In this document: positions 1 to 9,800 of the stretch, one piece after another
How the letters are laid out: the number at the start of each line of letters is the position of its first letter
How positions within the stretch are numbered: the first letter of the stretch is position 1
From: an uncultured Bacteroidota bacterium
GTDB taxonomy: Bacteria; Bacteroidota; Bacteroidia; UKL13-3
DNA: 38,041 nt
Assembly (NCBI GenBank): GCA_903834625.1
Contig: CAILJQ010000216.1
Location: 1 to 38,041 of the forward strand
Direction of reading: 5' to 3'
Notes under the pieces: generated by a model
What the model saw: the letters and a program-made list of their open reading frames with translations, nothing else
Database searches by the model: none
What the model was told of the DNA's origin: nothing
Program-made: the position numbers and the translations under genes

Positions 1-414
1 ATCTTTAAAAAGGTTGATAAGGGATGTAGGTTTTTTATTTCACAGTGCGTATACAGTCCAAACAATGCCAAAAACTTATTATCCGATTATTATTACTCAA
101 GCATAGACAGCAACAAAGAGTTGTTTCCCATGGTATTTACCTTGGCGCCATGTGGTTCATTAAAAACCTTACATTTCATGGAATGGCTAGGAATAGATGT
201 GCCCAAATGGTTGTTCAACGACTTAAAACATTCAGAAAATATTCTAGATAAATCAGTTAAGGTTTGTAAAAACATTGCCTCAGAAATGATGGAATATGCG
301 TATGCTAAGAGCATCCCTATTGGATTTAATATTGAATCTGTATCTATTAAAAAAGAAGAGATTGACGCCTCGAGTTTATTGCTACAGGAAATATCTAAGA
401 TGTTAAAATCTTAG
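1..414 (+). CDS. Methylenetetrahydrofolate reductase family protein, C-terminal part (truncated by window edge)
   Basis: Frame 1 is open from base 1 (IFKKVDKGCRFFISQCVYSPNNAKNLLSDYYY...) into ORF 121..414; 'LAPCGSLKTLHFMEWLGIDVPKWLFNDL' resembles MTHFR-like proteins. Confidence 0.6.
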   Translation: MFKKVDKGCRFFISQCVYSPNNAKNLLSDYYYSSIDSNKELFPMVFTLAPCGSLKTLHFMEWLGIDVPKWLFNDLKHSENILDKSVKVCKNIASEMMEYAYAKSIPIGFNIESVSIKKEEIDASSLLLQEISKMLKS

Positions 415-487
415 ATTTTTATATAAATTAGGGCCTGTACAACTTGTACCATAGCCTTAATATGTTTTTAGCCTAAACCCCAAATGA

Positions 488-2314
488 ATGCCTAAGTCAT
501 ACAAATGGTTGATGAATACCATTTATCCAAAAAGTTTGCTGCTCTTGTGCGGTTTGCTTTCATTGTTTTCAGAACCCTTACGAGCCCATTCAAGAGACAG
601 TTTATTGTTGGAGGTTGCAAGAGCGAAAGATACCACCTTGGCTCAATTGCAGCTACAAATTGGTGTAAGCTATTACCAAGAAGGCAAATTAGATTCTGCC
701 ATATTTTGGCTAGAACCAAGTGCCTCCCTGAGTAAAAAACTTCAACTTCCAGAAGTATTAATAAGAGCCCAAACAAACATAGGAAACTGTTATGCAGACA
801 AAGGTGAAAACCCGAAGGCATTACAATTTTACCAAGAAGCGTTAAAAGATGCTGAGGCCAATGGAAACAAAAAATACATAGCCAATATTCAAAAAAACAT
901 TGGTGCCTTACATCTCAGTTGGAAAAATTTGCAAGAGGCACTTAACTACTATAATAAGGCCGAAAAAACTGCCATTTTACTTAAAGATAGCAGCCTTCTT
1001 GCAGATATTTATAACAACAAAGGCACCGTTTACGAGCAATGGGAAAAATTTCCGGATGCGCTAATTTATTATGGAAAAGCACTCTCATTTTATGAAAGCA
1101 ATGGGAAAGATGATGGTATTGCCATGAGTTCAAGCAATATGGCTATTGTATACAAACTCATGGGCGATTTTGACAAGGCGATTTTATACAATGAAAAGGC
1201 CCTTTTTATTTCCAAAAAAATTGGCGACGATTGGATGTGCGCAGCAATTCTTAATAATATTGGCAACCTTTATGGGCAACAGGGAAAACTTCTTCAGGCT
1301 TTACTTAAATTAGAGGATGCGCTTTTTCTCGCAAGAAAAATAGATGCCAAAGAAATTGTTGTTATGGCACTTGAAAGCAAGGCAGATGCTGCCAGTAAAG
1401 CACAATTGTATGAAATGGCTTTTCAATACATGAAGGCATATACGCAGGCAAAAGATAGTTTTATTTCTGAGCAACAAACTGCCCAATTTAAAGAGCTTGA
1501 GGTGAAATACGACACTGAGAAAAAAGAGGCTCAATTGAGCTTACAGCAAGCAGAAATCGATAAACAAGAAAGCATCATTGCTTTCACTATATTAAGCACA
1601 TTGCTCCTTGGTCTTTTTGGATACTCTGCCTACAAGCGATACCAGAATAAGAAGGAACGTCAATTCATGGAAACGCTTCATGCACAAGAAATAAAAGCAA
1701 CCCAAGCCATCTTTCATAGCGAGCAGAATGAACGGTTTAGAATAGCACGCGATATACATGATAGCATTGGCCAATTGCTGTCGGTCATAAAAATGAAAAT
1801 AAACACAGCAGCGCAAATAGAAAATCAAAACCTCACACCGCTTGTTGATCAGGCCATCAAAGAATTAAGAGACATTTCTCATAACCTCATTCCAGAAGAG
1901 TTAGGATTGGGTTTATACAATGGTATTGAAAGCATGGTAGAGAAAATAAATGAAGCAGGTAAACTTAAAATAGAAGCACAAATTGAAGATGCCTTAATTA
2001 AAAAACCATTGAATAAAACCTTCGAATTATCTGTTTACCGCATCGTACAAGAGATATTAAACAATATGCTAAAACATGCACAAGCTTCCCATATTTCAAT
2101 ACAAATAAAAGAATCAGGTGAAGGAATTACCCTAAATTTAATAGACAATGGAATTGGTTTCGACAGCAGCAAGATTGAACAATCACAAGGTCTTGGCTGG
2201 AAGAATATTCGAGCTAGAGTAAACCTACTGGCAGGCAATATGCAGATTCGGTCTGAACCAAATAAAGGAACACAAATTACCATTCAACTCCCCTCTGTAT
2301 GGAAGAAAATTTAA
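488..2314 (+). CDS. TPR-repeat sensor histidine kinase (HisKA_3/HATPase_c, NarX-like)
   Basis: Signal peptide, TPR-like repeats, TM segment (IIAFTILSTLLLGLFGYSAY), H-box 'RFRIARDIHDSIGQLLSVIKMKI', HATPase 'VYRIVQEILNNMLKHAQA...LIDNGIGF...GLGWKNIRARV'. Confidence 0.9.
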   Translation: MPKSYKWLMNTIYPKSLLLLCGLLSLFSEPLRAHSRDSLLLEVARAKDTTLAQLQLQIGVSYYQEGKLDSAIFWLEPSASLSKKLQLPEVLIRAQTNIGNCYADKGENPKALQFYQEALKDAEANGNKKYIANIQKNIGALHLSWKNLQEALNYYNKAEKTAILLKDSSLLADIYNNKGTVYEQWEKFPDALIYYGKALSFYESNGKDDGIAMSSSNMAIVYKLMGDFDKAILYNEKALFISKKIGDDWMCAAILNNIGNLYGQQGKLLQALLKLEDALFLARKIDAKEIVVMALESKADAASKAQLYEMAFQYMKAYTQAKDSFISEQQTAQFKELEVKYDTEKKEAQLSLQQAEIDKQESIIAFTILSTLLLGLFGYSAYKRYQNKKERQFMETLHAQEIKATQAIFHSEQNERFRIARDIHDSIGQLLSVIKMKINTAAQIENQNLTPLVDQAIKELRDISHNLIPEELGLGLYNGIESMVEKINEAGKLKIEAQIEDALIKKPLNKTFELSVYRIVQEILNNMLKHAQASHISIQIKESGEGITLNLIDNGIGFDSSKIEQSQGLGWKNIRARVNLLAGNMQIRSEPNKGTQITIQLPSVWKKI

Positions 2315-2952
2315 CCGTTAAAATTCTTTTAGTTGATGACCACCCTTTGGTGCTTGAAGGACTTAAAGGATTATTGATGCATGAAAATGCCATAGAAATT
2401 GTTGCAACTGCCTATAATGGTAAGCAGGCATTAGAGTTCATTAAAGCCGCACATACTCCTATAGATCTGGTTGTAAGTGATATTGATATGCCAGAAATGA
2501 ATGGAATTGAATTATGTAAAGAACTTAAAAAATTAAACCACCCACCTCAAGTACTTGTGCTATCTGTGCATACCTCTTCAACCATGGTAAAAGGCGCCAT
2601 TGCAGCAGAAGCAGATGGATATATGCTTAAAAACGCTAGCAAAGAAGATATTATTTATGCCATACAGAGAGTAGCTAATGGAAGTTGTTTTTACTCGCAA
2701 GAGATAATCCCCATTATATACGCCCAATACCAGAAAGAAAAGAAAACAGACGAACAACTTGCTACCCTTACCCCAAGAGAAAAAGAAATTTTAAGCCTTA
2801 TTATGAAGGAGCTAACAAGCAATGAAATTGCTGAAAAATTATTCATAAGTAGAAAAACAGTAGAAGTTCACCGAGCAAATTTGTTAGAAAAAACTGCAAG
2901 TAAATCAACCATTGGCCTGGTGAAATACGCCCTCAAATTAGGAATAGATTAA
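2299..2952 (+). CDS. NarL/FixJ-type response regulator (REC + LuxR HTH)
   Basis: 'KILLVDDHPLVLEGLKGLL', 'DLVVSDIDMPEMNG', HTH 'LTPREKEILSLIMKELTSNEIAEKLFISRKTVEVHRANLLEK'; 16-nt overlap with upstream kinase. Confidence 0.95.
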   Translation: MEENLTVKILLVDDHPLVLEGLKGLLMHENAIEIVATAYNGKQALEFIKAAHTPIDLVVSDIDMPEMNGIELCKELKKLNHPPQVLVLSVHTSSTMVKGAIAAEADGYMLKNASKEDIIYAIQRVANGSCFYSQEIIPIIYAQYQKEKKTDEQLATLTPREKEILSLIMKELTSNEIAEKLFISRKTVEVHRANLLEKTASKSTIGLVKYALKLGID

Positions 2953-3050
2953 ATTAATAAGGGTATACCCTTAGATAATTACAGAAAGCTACCTATGGTT
3001 TGCTATATCATATAGTTAGAATTTTGACCTATTAAAAGGTAAACAACTAT

Positions 3051-4778
3051 ATGAAAACAAAACTACTCTCCTTATCATTACTAGTAGGCAACTTGGTTTC
3101 CTTGGCTCAAACCAACAATAACCAAGCATTTGAATGGGCTGTTAATACCAAAGCTGGAGCCAATACCATTAAACAAATAAAATACGACCCCATTGGAAAC
3201 ATGGTGGTGCTTGGCACCGTAAGCATGAAGGGTAAATGGGGAAACACAGATATTCCCACTAGTCCAAAGTTTGGTCAGTTCCCTGGTACAGGTGTATATG
3301 TTGGGAAGATTTCTCATACAGGAACCCAAACCCTTTTAAAATCATTTAACAACACTGCGGTAGCCCTAAGCAGTTATTTAATTGATGTTGACCTTCAAGG
3401 AAATATTTATTTATTAGGTTCTAGTAAGGCCACCACTGCATCACCAATTGATTTTGGTAATGGTATTACTATAAATAACAATGGTTATTTCTTGCTAAAA
3501 ATGGATCCTAATGGAAATGCCATATGGGCAAAAACCTATCAAATGGGTGTAACTACTTGGAATGCATTTACCAACCCAAGTGGCTTAAAAGTAATTCCAA
3601 CAGGAGAAATTTACATGAGCCTTTTATGTCCAAACGCCCCAGCTAAATATTGGCTGCTTAAAGTCAACAGCCAAGGCAATGAAATTTGGCATCGCGAAAG
3701 TTTAACCAATGCAACAGATCCATACAAATGTGCCACATCCGGACAATGGGTAGATGAAGCAGGAAACAGCTTCATTGTGAAATACAGTCCCAATAAAAAG
3801 GTTGTTTTTGGCTCAGACAGTATAGTGGCTAATGGAGCATTCGGCCCCTATTTATTTGTGGTAGGCTTTGATCCAAATGGAAATAAAAAATGGATGAGCG
3901 CATACAATAGAGCAAACATTGTAGATTATACCCTTCATCCCAAAACAGGTGAAATAACCATGATTTTGGTTCAGACCGGAGCCAATGCTGCACCGTTCGA
4001 TAGCCTAATATTTACAGGCTTACCTTACCCAAGTTCATTTCAAGGCTTGGTTAAAACTACCATCAATGGCGTAAAATTATCTTATCAGCCATTTGCAGTA
4101 TTAGATAGCATCAAAATTGGTGAACCCAACAATCTTATTACCTTGTCTGATGGAAATTTAGCAGTAGCTTCAAGGTTAATAAGGGCAGGAGAAATTTTTA
4201 TTAAAGGTCAAAGCCTAAGCGTTGACAACAAAAGAGACCAAGACCTATTTCTTGAATTTGGCAACAACTTGAAACCAAAATACTTCATTGCTTTGCAAAA
4301 AGCCGATGCGAGTAGTGAATTTAACATCGCATGTTTTCAAAACAAAATAGGTGTTTCAGGAAATGCTTCTTTGCCCAAAGATTCTATACTCATCATCAAC
4401 AAAACAACGTTGTATGCAGGCTCAAACGACCCAACGTTTGCTACAGAGTTTCCAGTTTTTGCTAACAGCAGACAAGATATTTATATCACCCAATTTGATC
4501 GCTCGCTACAAGCTGGAAGCAGCAATGCCTTAGTAGAATCAAATTGGCAAACAGTACTTCAGGTGTTTCCAAACCCATTCACCAATTACCTAAACATAAC
4601 AAGCACCCAAACCATTCAGGATGTTATAATCATGAATACCGCTGGCCAACTGGTATTTCAACAAAACACCCAAGCCATAGAGTTAGCAGTCAATTTAGAG
4701 GAGTTACCACTAGGAGTATACATTGCTCTAATCAAAACAAATCAAGGTGTGTTGAGCCAAAAAATCATTAAACAATAA
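3051..4778 (+). CDS. Secreted protein with T9SS type A sorting domain
   Basis: Signal peptide (MKTKLLSLSLLVGNLVSLAQ) and C-terminal 'VFPNPFTNYLNI...GVYIALIKTNQGVLSQKIIKQ'. Confidence 0.85.
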   Translation: MKTKLLSLSLLVGNLVSLAQTNNNQAFEWAVNTKAGANTIKQIKYDPIGNMVVLGTVSMKGKWGNTDIPTSPKFGQFPGTGVYVGKISHTGTQTLLKSFNNTAVALSSYLIDVDLQGNIYLLGSSKATTASPIDFGNGITINNNGYFLLKMDPNGNAIWAKTYQMGVTTWNAFTNPSGLKVIPTGEIYMSLLCPNAPAKYWLLKVNSQGNEIWHRESLTNATDPYKCATSGQWVDEAGNSFIVKYSPNKKVVFGSDSIVANGAFGPYLFVVGFDPNGNKKWMSAYNRANIVDYTLHPKTGEITMILVQTGANAAPFDSLIFTGLPYPSSFQGLVKTTINGVKLSYQPFAVLDSIKIGEPNNLITLSDGNLAVASRLIRAGEIFIKGQSLSVDNKRDQDLFLEFGNNLKPKYFIALQKADASSEFNIACFQNKIGVSGNASLPKDSILIINKTTLYAGSNDPTFATEFPVFANSRQDIYITQFDRSLQAGSSNALVESNWQTVLQVFPNPFTNYLNITSTQTIQDVIIMNTAGQLVFQQNTQAIELAVNLEELPLGVYIALIKTNQGVLSQKIIKQ

Positions 4779-4795
4779 TCATTAAAGCCTATCAA

Positions 4796-5608
4796 ATGAA
4801 AATAATTGCTAAATCTTTGTGCCTCTCTTTTATAGCAACACTCTTATTGCAATTTCCTATCAAAGCACAAACCACAAAAGTTGAGGTGGTTGATAATGAT
4901 ATCGAAAACTTCAAAAAACTTCAAATAAGACCACACTTCGATTTTTTTATTCCTGCAGGCGAATATTCATCGCCACTGCCAACAAACTTTAACATAGACG
5001 CTCAATATTGGATGGGTAGCATTTGGGATGCAAGAGCCGGAATTAAATTGGGTAGCATGAATGGGTTTACCGCTGGAGGAACACTTCACCTAAAAGATCG
5101 TGTGACAGACAGAGCACATAAATTTGTTTTGAGTAGAACCACGTCTAACAGTGGAAGAACTGAAACCGTGAATTATATCAAAAAAAACATGAAAGCACGC
5201 GTAATTAGTGGACCATGTGCAGATGTGTTTATAGGAAACATCAAAGGAGGTGGCTTTCACACTCAACTCGCATTTGGTCTCGATTTTCAGAGAATGAGTA
5301 AGGCCTCCATTAAACCTGAAGGATGGCAAAATCCTATTCAAGCATCAAGCAATGGTTGGTATAGTTTAAAATTACAGGCTGTGGTGCAAAGTTTAACCGC
5401 TGAATCTGCTGTGATAAATTACAAAATGGTAATTGGTGGCCGAGAAATGGGCTTTGGTGGCCAAGCAGATGTAAGTGGTTCATTGAGGCCATGGAAAAAA
5501 GCAACATTACATGCAGGACTAAGTATGGGTGCCATTAAGGTAACTGGTGTTACAGGTAGTGTAAAGCCTATTTTATCCATCAGATTTGGAATGGCTTTCT
5601 GCCAATAA
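4796..5608 (+). CDS. Hypothetical secreted or outer-membrane protein
   Basis: Signal peptide (MKIIAKSLCLSFIATLLLQFPIKAQ), 270 aa, 17 nt after the preceding gene, C-terminal beta-like 'PILSIRFGMAFCQ'. Confidence 0.75.
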   Translation: MKIIAKSLCLSFIATLLLQFPIKAQTTKVEVVDNDIENFKKLQIRPHFDFFIPAGEYSSPLPTNFNIDAQYWMGSIWDARAGIKLGSMNGFTAGGTLHLKDRVTDRAHKFVLSRTTSNSGRTETVNYIKKNMKARVISGPCADVFIGNIKGGGFHTQLAFGLDFQRMSKASIKPEGWQNPIQASSNGWYSLKLQAVVQSLTAESAVINYKMVIGGREMGFGGQADVSGSLRPWKKATLHAGLSMGAIKVTGVTGSVKPILSIRFGMAFCQ

Positions 5609-5614
5609 TTAAAC

Positions 5615-5649
5615 ATTAACCCGGGTTATTTTTCTTAACCTGGGTTAAT
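5615..5649. terminator. Hairpin of two near-identical palindromes (ATTAACCCGGGTTA / TAACCTGGGTTAAT); terminator or tandem operator
   Basis: 14-bp stem with one G.T pair and a 7-nt T-rich loop; starts 7 nt after the stop codon at 5608. Confidence 0.55.
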
Positions 5650-5671
5650 CAATTTTGTTTGAACACATAAT

Positions 5672-5679
5672 TACTTTTG
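5672..5679 (+). promoter_or_regulatory. Candidate Bacteroidetes -7 element (TACTTTTG) for the 5702 gene
   Basis: Matches TAnnTTTG, 22 nt before the ATG; no well-spaced -33 TTTG found. Confidence 0.35.
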
Positions 5680-5701
5680 TAAGCGTATTATTCAAACAAA
5701 G

Positions 5702-6184
5702 ATGAAATTACACGTTTTAAAAACCATTTCTAAGGCCATAACGCCAATGGTATTATTAGTCCTTTTTTCTTTTCAGTGTTCAGATACTCATTTGCCTAAA
5801 GAATACATGGGCAATTGGCATACAAAGGCTACAAAGGTTACGGTTCGAACCAAAATTAAATGGATGAAATACCAATTTACCTCTGAAAATATTCCTTTGA
5901 GTTTAAGTATAAACAACACGCAAACTGCCTCAGGAAAAATTGGGATGGCATCCTTTGAAAACGCCAGCATAACAGAAAATAAAGGCAATTCAAGCGTCAC
6001 AGGTATTTCATATATCATTCATTGTGGCAAACTCAACAAACTATTCGAAAGCGATAATAGCGGAGAAAAGACCCTCGAAATTTGGCTCAAACCGAAAAAA
6101 AATAGCCAAGCACTTGAAGCAGAATTGCGCCTAAGAGATGGATGGGACACCTTTCCTATGGCAGATTGTTCCTTCTCTCAATAA
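5702..6184 (+). CDS. Hypothetical lipoprotein
   Basis: Lipobox-like N-terminus 'MKLHVLKTISKAITPMVLLVLFSFQCSD'. Confidence 0.75.
   Translation: MKLHVLKTISKAITPMVLLVLFSFQCSDTHLPKEYMGNWHTKATKVTVRTKIKWMKYQFTSENIPLSLSINNTQTASGKIGMASFENASITENKGNSSVTGISYIIHCGKLNKLFESDNSGEKTLEIWLKPKKNSQALEAELRLRDGWDTFPMADCSFSQ
5841..5856 (+). repeat. Dispersed 16-mer CGGTTCGAACCAAAAT, copy 1 (inside lipoprotein CDS)
   Basis: Exact string, also at 11041 and 34906. Confidence 0.7.
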
Positions 6185-6202
6185 AATTAATTAATTTTAT
6201 TG
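6179..6202. promoter_or_regulatory. 24-bp perfect palindrome CAATAAAATTAATTAATTTTATTG upstream of Crp/Fnr gene
   Basis: Self-complementary over all 24 bases; spans the upstream stop codon and ends 15 nt before ATG at 6218. Confidence 0.5.
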
Positions 6203-6217
6203 CTCAATCCCTCGCTT

Positions 6218-6808
6218 ATGCACAGCGAACTCATTCATTTATTTAAACAAATTGCCTACCTAAGTGAAGCAGATATTGAACTCATTAAAGCTTCATTTAA
6301 ACCGCATTTCCTGGGTAAAGGTGAATACTTTTTAAAGGCTGGAGACACCAATCAATACATAGGTTTTTTGCGAAAAGGTTTGGTTCGATATTTTGTAGAT
6401 AAAAATGAAACAGAGGCTACTTTTGAGTTCACCAAAGAAGGAGAGTTTATTGCCGACTACCAAAGTTTTAACAGCCACACACTTTCCATTCAAAACATTC
6501 AAGCCATAGAAGATTGCGAGTTATTACTTATTAACTTTCATGACGTACAATACATTTTTAACCATACCCAAAATGGCAACCTTTTAGGAAGAATAATTGT
6601 TGAACACCGCTTTGATGTAATGGTTAATCAATTACTTTCTATTTACATGCAAAATCCAGAGGAACGCTACAAACGCTTTGTGGCTAATTATTCCAGCCTT
6701 GCACAAAGAATTCCGCAATACCTCATAGCATCATATGTAGGCATACAACCTCAATCATTGAGTAGAATGAGAAAACGTTTTGCCCAAGAAAATAAACCTC
6801 ATCATTGA
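6218..6808 (+). CDS. Crp/Fnr family transcriptional regulator
   Basis: cNMP-binding fold 'LGKGEYFLKAGDTNQYIGFLRKGLVRYF' and HTH 'SLAQRIPQYLIASYVGIQPQSLSRMRKRF'; ATG at 6218 preferred over TTG at 6200. Confidence 0.9.
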   Translation: MHSELIHLFKQIAYLSEADIELIKASFKPHFLGKGEYFLKAGDTNQYIGFLRKGLVRYFVDKNETEATFEFTKEGEFIADYQSFNSHTLSIQNIQAIEDCELLLINFHDVQYIFNHTQNGNLLGRIIVEHRFDVMVNQLLSIYMQNPEERYKRFVANYSSLAQRIPQYLIASYVGIQPQSLSRMRKRFAQENKPHH

Positions 6809-6818
6809 GTTTAAGGCA

Positions 6819-9800
6819 CTACCTAAGTACCTTAAATTGACTGAGCCTATTCTCTTGTTTTACACTTACAAAATAAACCCCTTTGGCATAGTCACTCATG
6901 TCTATATTCAACTGGTTTTCTGCCTTTACAGCGGTGGCAACCAATTGCCCTGCACTATTGTAAACTTCAACCCAAGCTTCACCTTGCGGTAACTCTACTG
7001 TTAATACAGAGCTCACAGGATTAGGATAATATTTAATTTCACCCAATGAGCTTGAATTCGTTATACCTGTTGGTACACCTGGTTTACAACTTCCAATTTT
7101 ATAAGAGTTTTTATTGGTAGATGTGTTCTTCTCTCCTGCTCCAGGATACGAATACGTATAATAAAAATAAACCATGGTACCTTTACTTGCTGTCATTCTA
7201 TATGGCACATTAGGCGTTACTATATAGCCAGGCATGCTGTTAGCATTGGCTCCATAATACAATATACAAGTAGGAGAACCCACTCCAGTTTTGCTTGGTA
7301 TAAATGTAATAGTTGGATTGTTCTCGTCTTCACTAAACAAATAATCATAGTCGCTGTTAAACGCGGTACCACGACATGATGGTGTTGGGTCAACATAAAT
7401 TAATACAGGCGCTGAGGTAGTGCTTGCTCCATTATTATCTGTTGCTACTGCCGTGATAGAATAAATACCTACAGCTGCATTCCAGTTCATTTGGTATGGG
7501 TATTGCGTGGTGCTGCCAATAAACTTCTGACTGGCATAAAATTTAACCTCTGCAATGCTTCCATTTAAATCAGATGCCAAAGCAGAAATAAAAACAGGTT
7601 CATTAGCTAAATGCCTGGTTTTGTCAACCGGACTATTAATAGATATTTTAGGCAATACATTGTTTTGTGTAGAGGAGATAAGATACATATCATCTTCATC
7701 TGAATAAGCGCCACTACTTACTTTTAAGCGAATTAAATAAATGCCTTCCTCCAAACCACTCACGGTTGGGGCAACCACTTGTTTGTTTGAAAAAGTAAGC
7801 ACACTTGGTCCATATACCTGTAACCATTCATAGGTTAAAGTTCCAGAGCCCGGAACGCTGCTCGCACTGCCATCAAGATTGGAGGTGCTGGTTGGTAATA
7901 CTACCAATTTATTGGCTCCGGCATTGGCAATGGGTTGGTTATAGGTAAGCGGGCCATTATATGAAAAAGTTAATTTTCCAATGTTTAACTCACCACTTTC
8001 AAAAACCAATTTTAATACTTGAACACCACTTTTTAAAGGAATAGAAGCTATTGATTTATTGGCCCAAGTTGTCCAATTATTTGTATAAGAAACGGTAATA
8101 TTAGAAGCAACAAGTTGTCCATCTGCATATATAGAAAATGGTCCACCTCCTGCTGTATTGCCGCATGCATAACGCATCTGTAGTTGGTATGTTCCTGCTT
8201 GTTTCACATCTACCGTATAAGATAACCATTCACCGGCAGTTATCCAGCCCACTACTTTTCCTTCATTTGCGTCAGAAGATGCGTCTACATACTCTGTTGT
8301 TCTAAAATCACCTTCATTTTTGGCTGCATTGTCGTTGTAGGTAATTCCTTGGCCAACGCCTCCTTCAAATACATCAAACTCTCCAGCCATTACAGTACCA
8401 GGAATGTTTATAGGATTGCCTGAATAGGGAAGTCGATCGCCTACAGTAACCACCACAAAATTGCTCAATTTATAGTTGGTTCCTGAATACACCTTGGCAT
8501 ACAAATAGTTTTTACCAACGGGCAAATTGCTTGCTTTCATAGCGTAGGGAGCAACATTGTCTTCACCCAATTCAACTTCGCCATTCATAAAAACAACTTT
8601 GCTTGGGGTGCCGCCAATTACTTGCATTTGCAACTGTACACTTCCACCCGGATAGGCTTGGGTAAAGTTACTCTGTAAAGAACCTCCTATAGTAACATCT
8701 TTACTAGTTACCATTTGGCGTGCAGGAACTGTTAATACATAGGCATCAGAAAATGTTACTTGTATGCTTGCATTGCTATAATTATGGGCAACATAGGTAT
8801 TCACTCCATTTTTGGTAAATACCGCTGCTAAAGGATAATTAGAACTAATAGCAGTATTAAATGTACCCAACACATTCATGGAATGTAACCAATGGTATGT
8901 TTGCGCATCCGATATCCCAAATTTTAAATTTCTATTGGTATTAGAATTGTATAAATCAATGGCCTTTTGTGGGTTCACAAATGCCAAATAAGAATACATC
9001 ACATCATGCCATAAATTATCGTTTACTTGATTACTCAAAATGCCTGTGTTCTTTTCAATTTCCGCCCACAAACGTTTTACGTAATTGGTATCGCTACTTA
9101 AGTACAATGAGCCACCATGTATTGGATACATCTCTATGCCATAGGATGCAGCAATATCACTGGTCCAAAAGGTACCATTATCATAACTGTTACCCCACAC
9201 GCGTGATACCAAACTATAGTTTTGATTTGGTCCAAAATTTCTATCGTGTATGTCTAACCAATATTCTTCAATAGCACTTTGCTCGGTAGTATATAAATAG
9301 ATTCCTAAATCTCTGATGGCTTTGTTATTGGTAACAGCTCCCCAATGAATCAAAGAAGAATTAAACTGCATACTTTCTGAGGTAGATTCTTGGTCGTTCC
9401 CTTGAGGGAAAGTAGCAAATCCATTGGCCCAACAATGTCCGGCGTATGGACTAAAATTCCTTAAATAAGGAAACTGTGTGCTGTTACGTTCACTGTTTGC
9501 AGCATCCTTTACCAATAGGTTCACCATAGTTCCCCATTTGCTTATCCAACCTGGTTCAAACTGCTCAACAAAAGAAGCCGCATGTATAAAATATCCCCAA
9601 TGAAAATGATGGTCGTTGATGTTTCCATCTTGTCCGTGTCCTGCTGGGTAACCAATTAATGTTGACCAATTCTGGTTATAATAAAACAAGAAAGCCACCT
9701 CACCTGGTTTGGCATGTAACCAATTTTCAAGTCGGTCTTTTACAGTAACAAATATGGTACGTAATGCAGCTGTATCCTTTGTAAGCTCTGCTATCCTTGC

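Noticed and set aside
6810-6836. TTTAAGG...CCTTAAA inverted repeat between Crp/Fnr and GH81 as terminator
   Set aside because: Only 7 bp, long imperfect loop, no T-tract, overlaps GH81 coding sequence; too weak to call.
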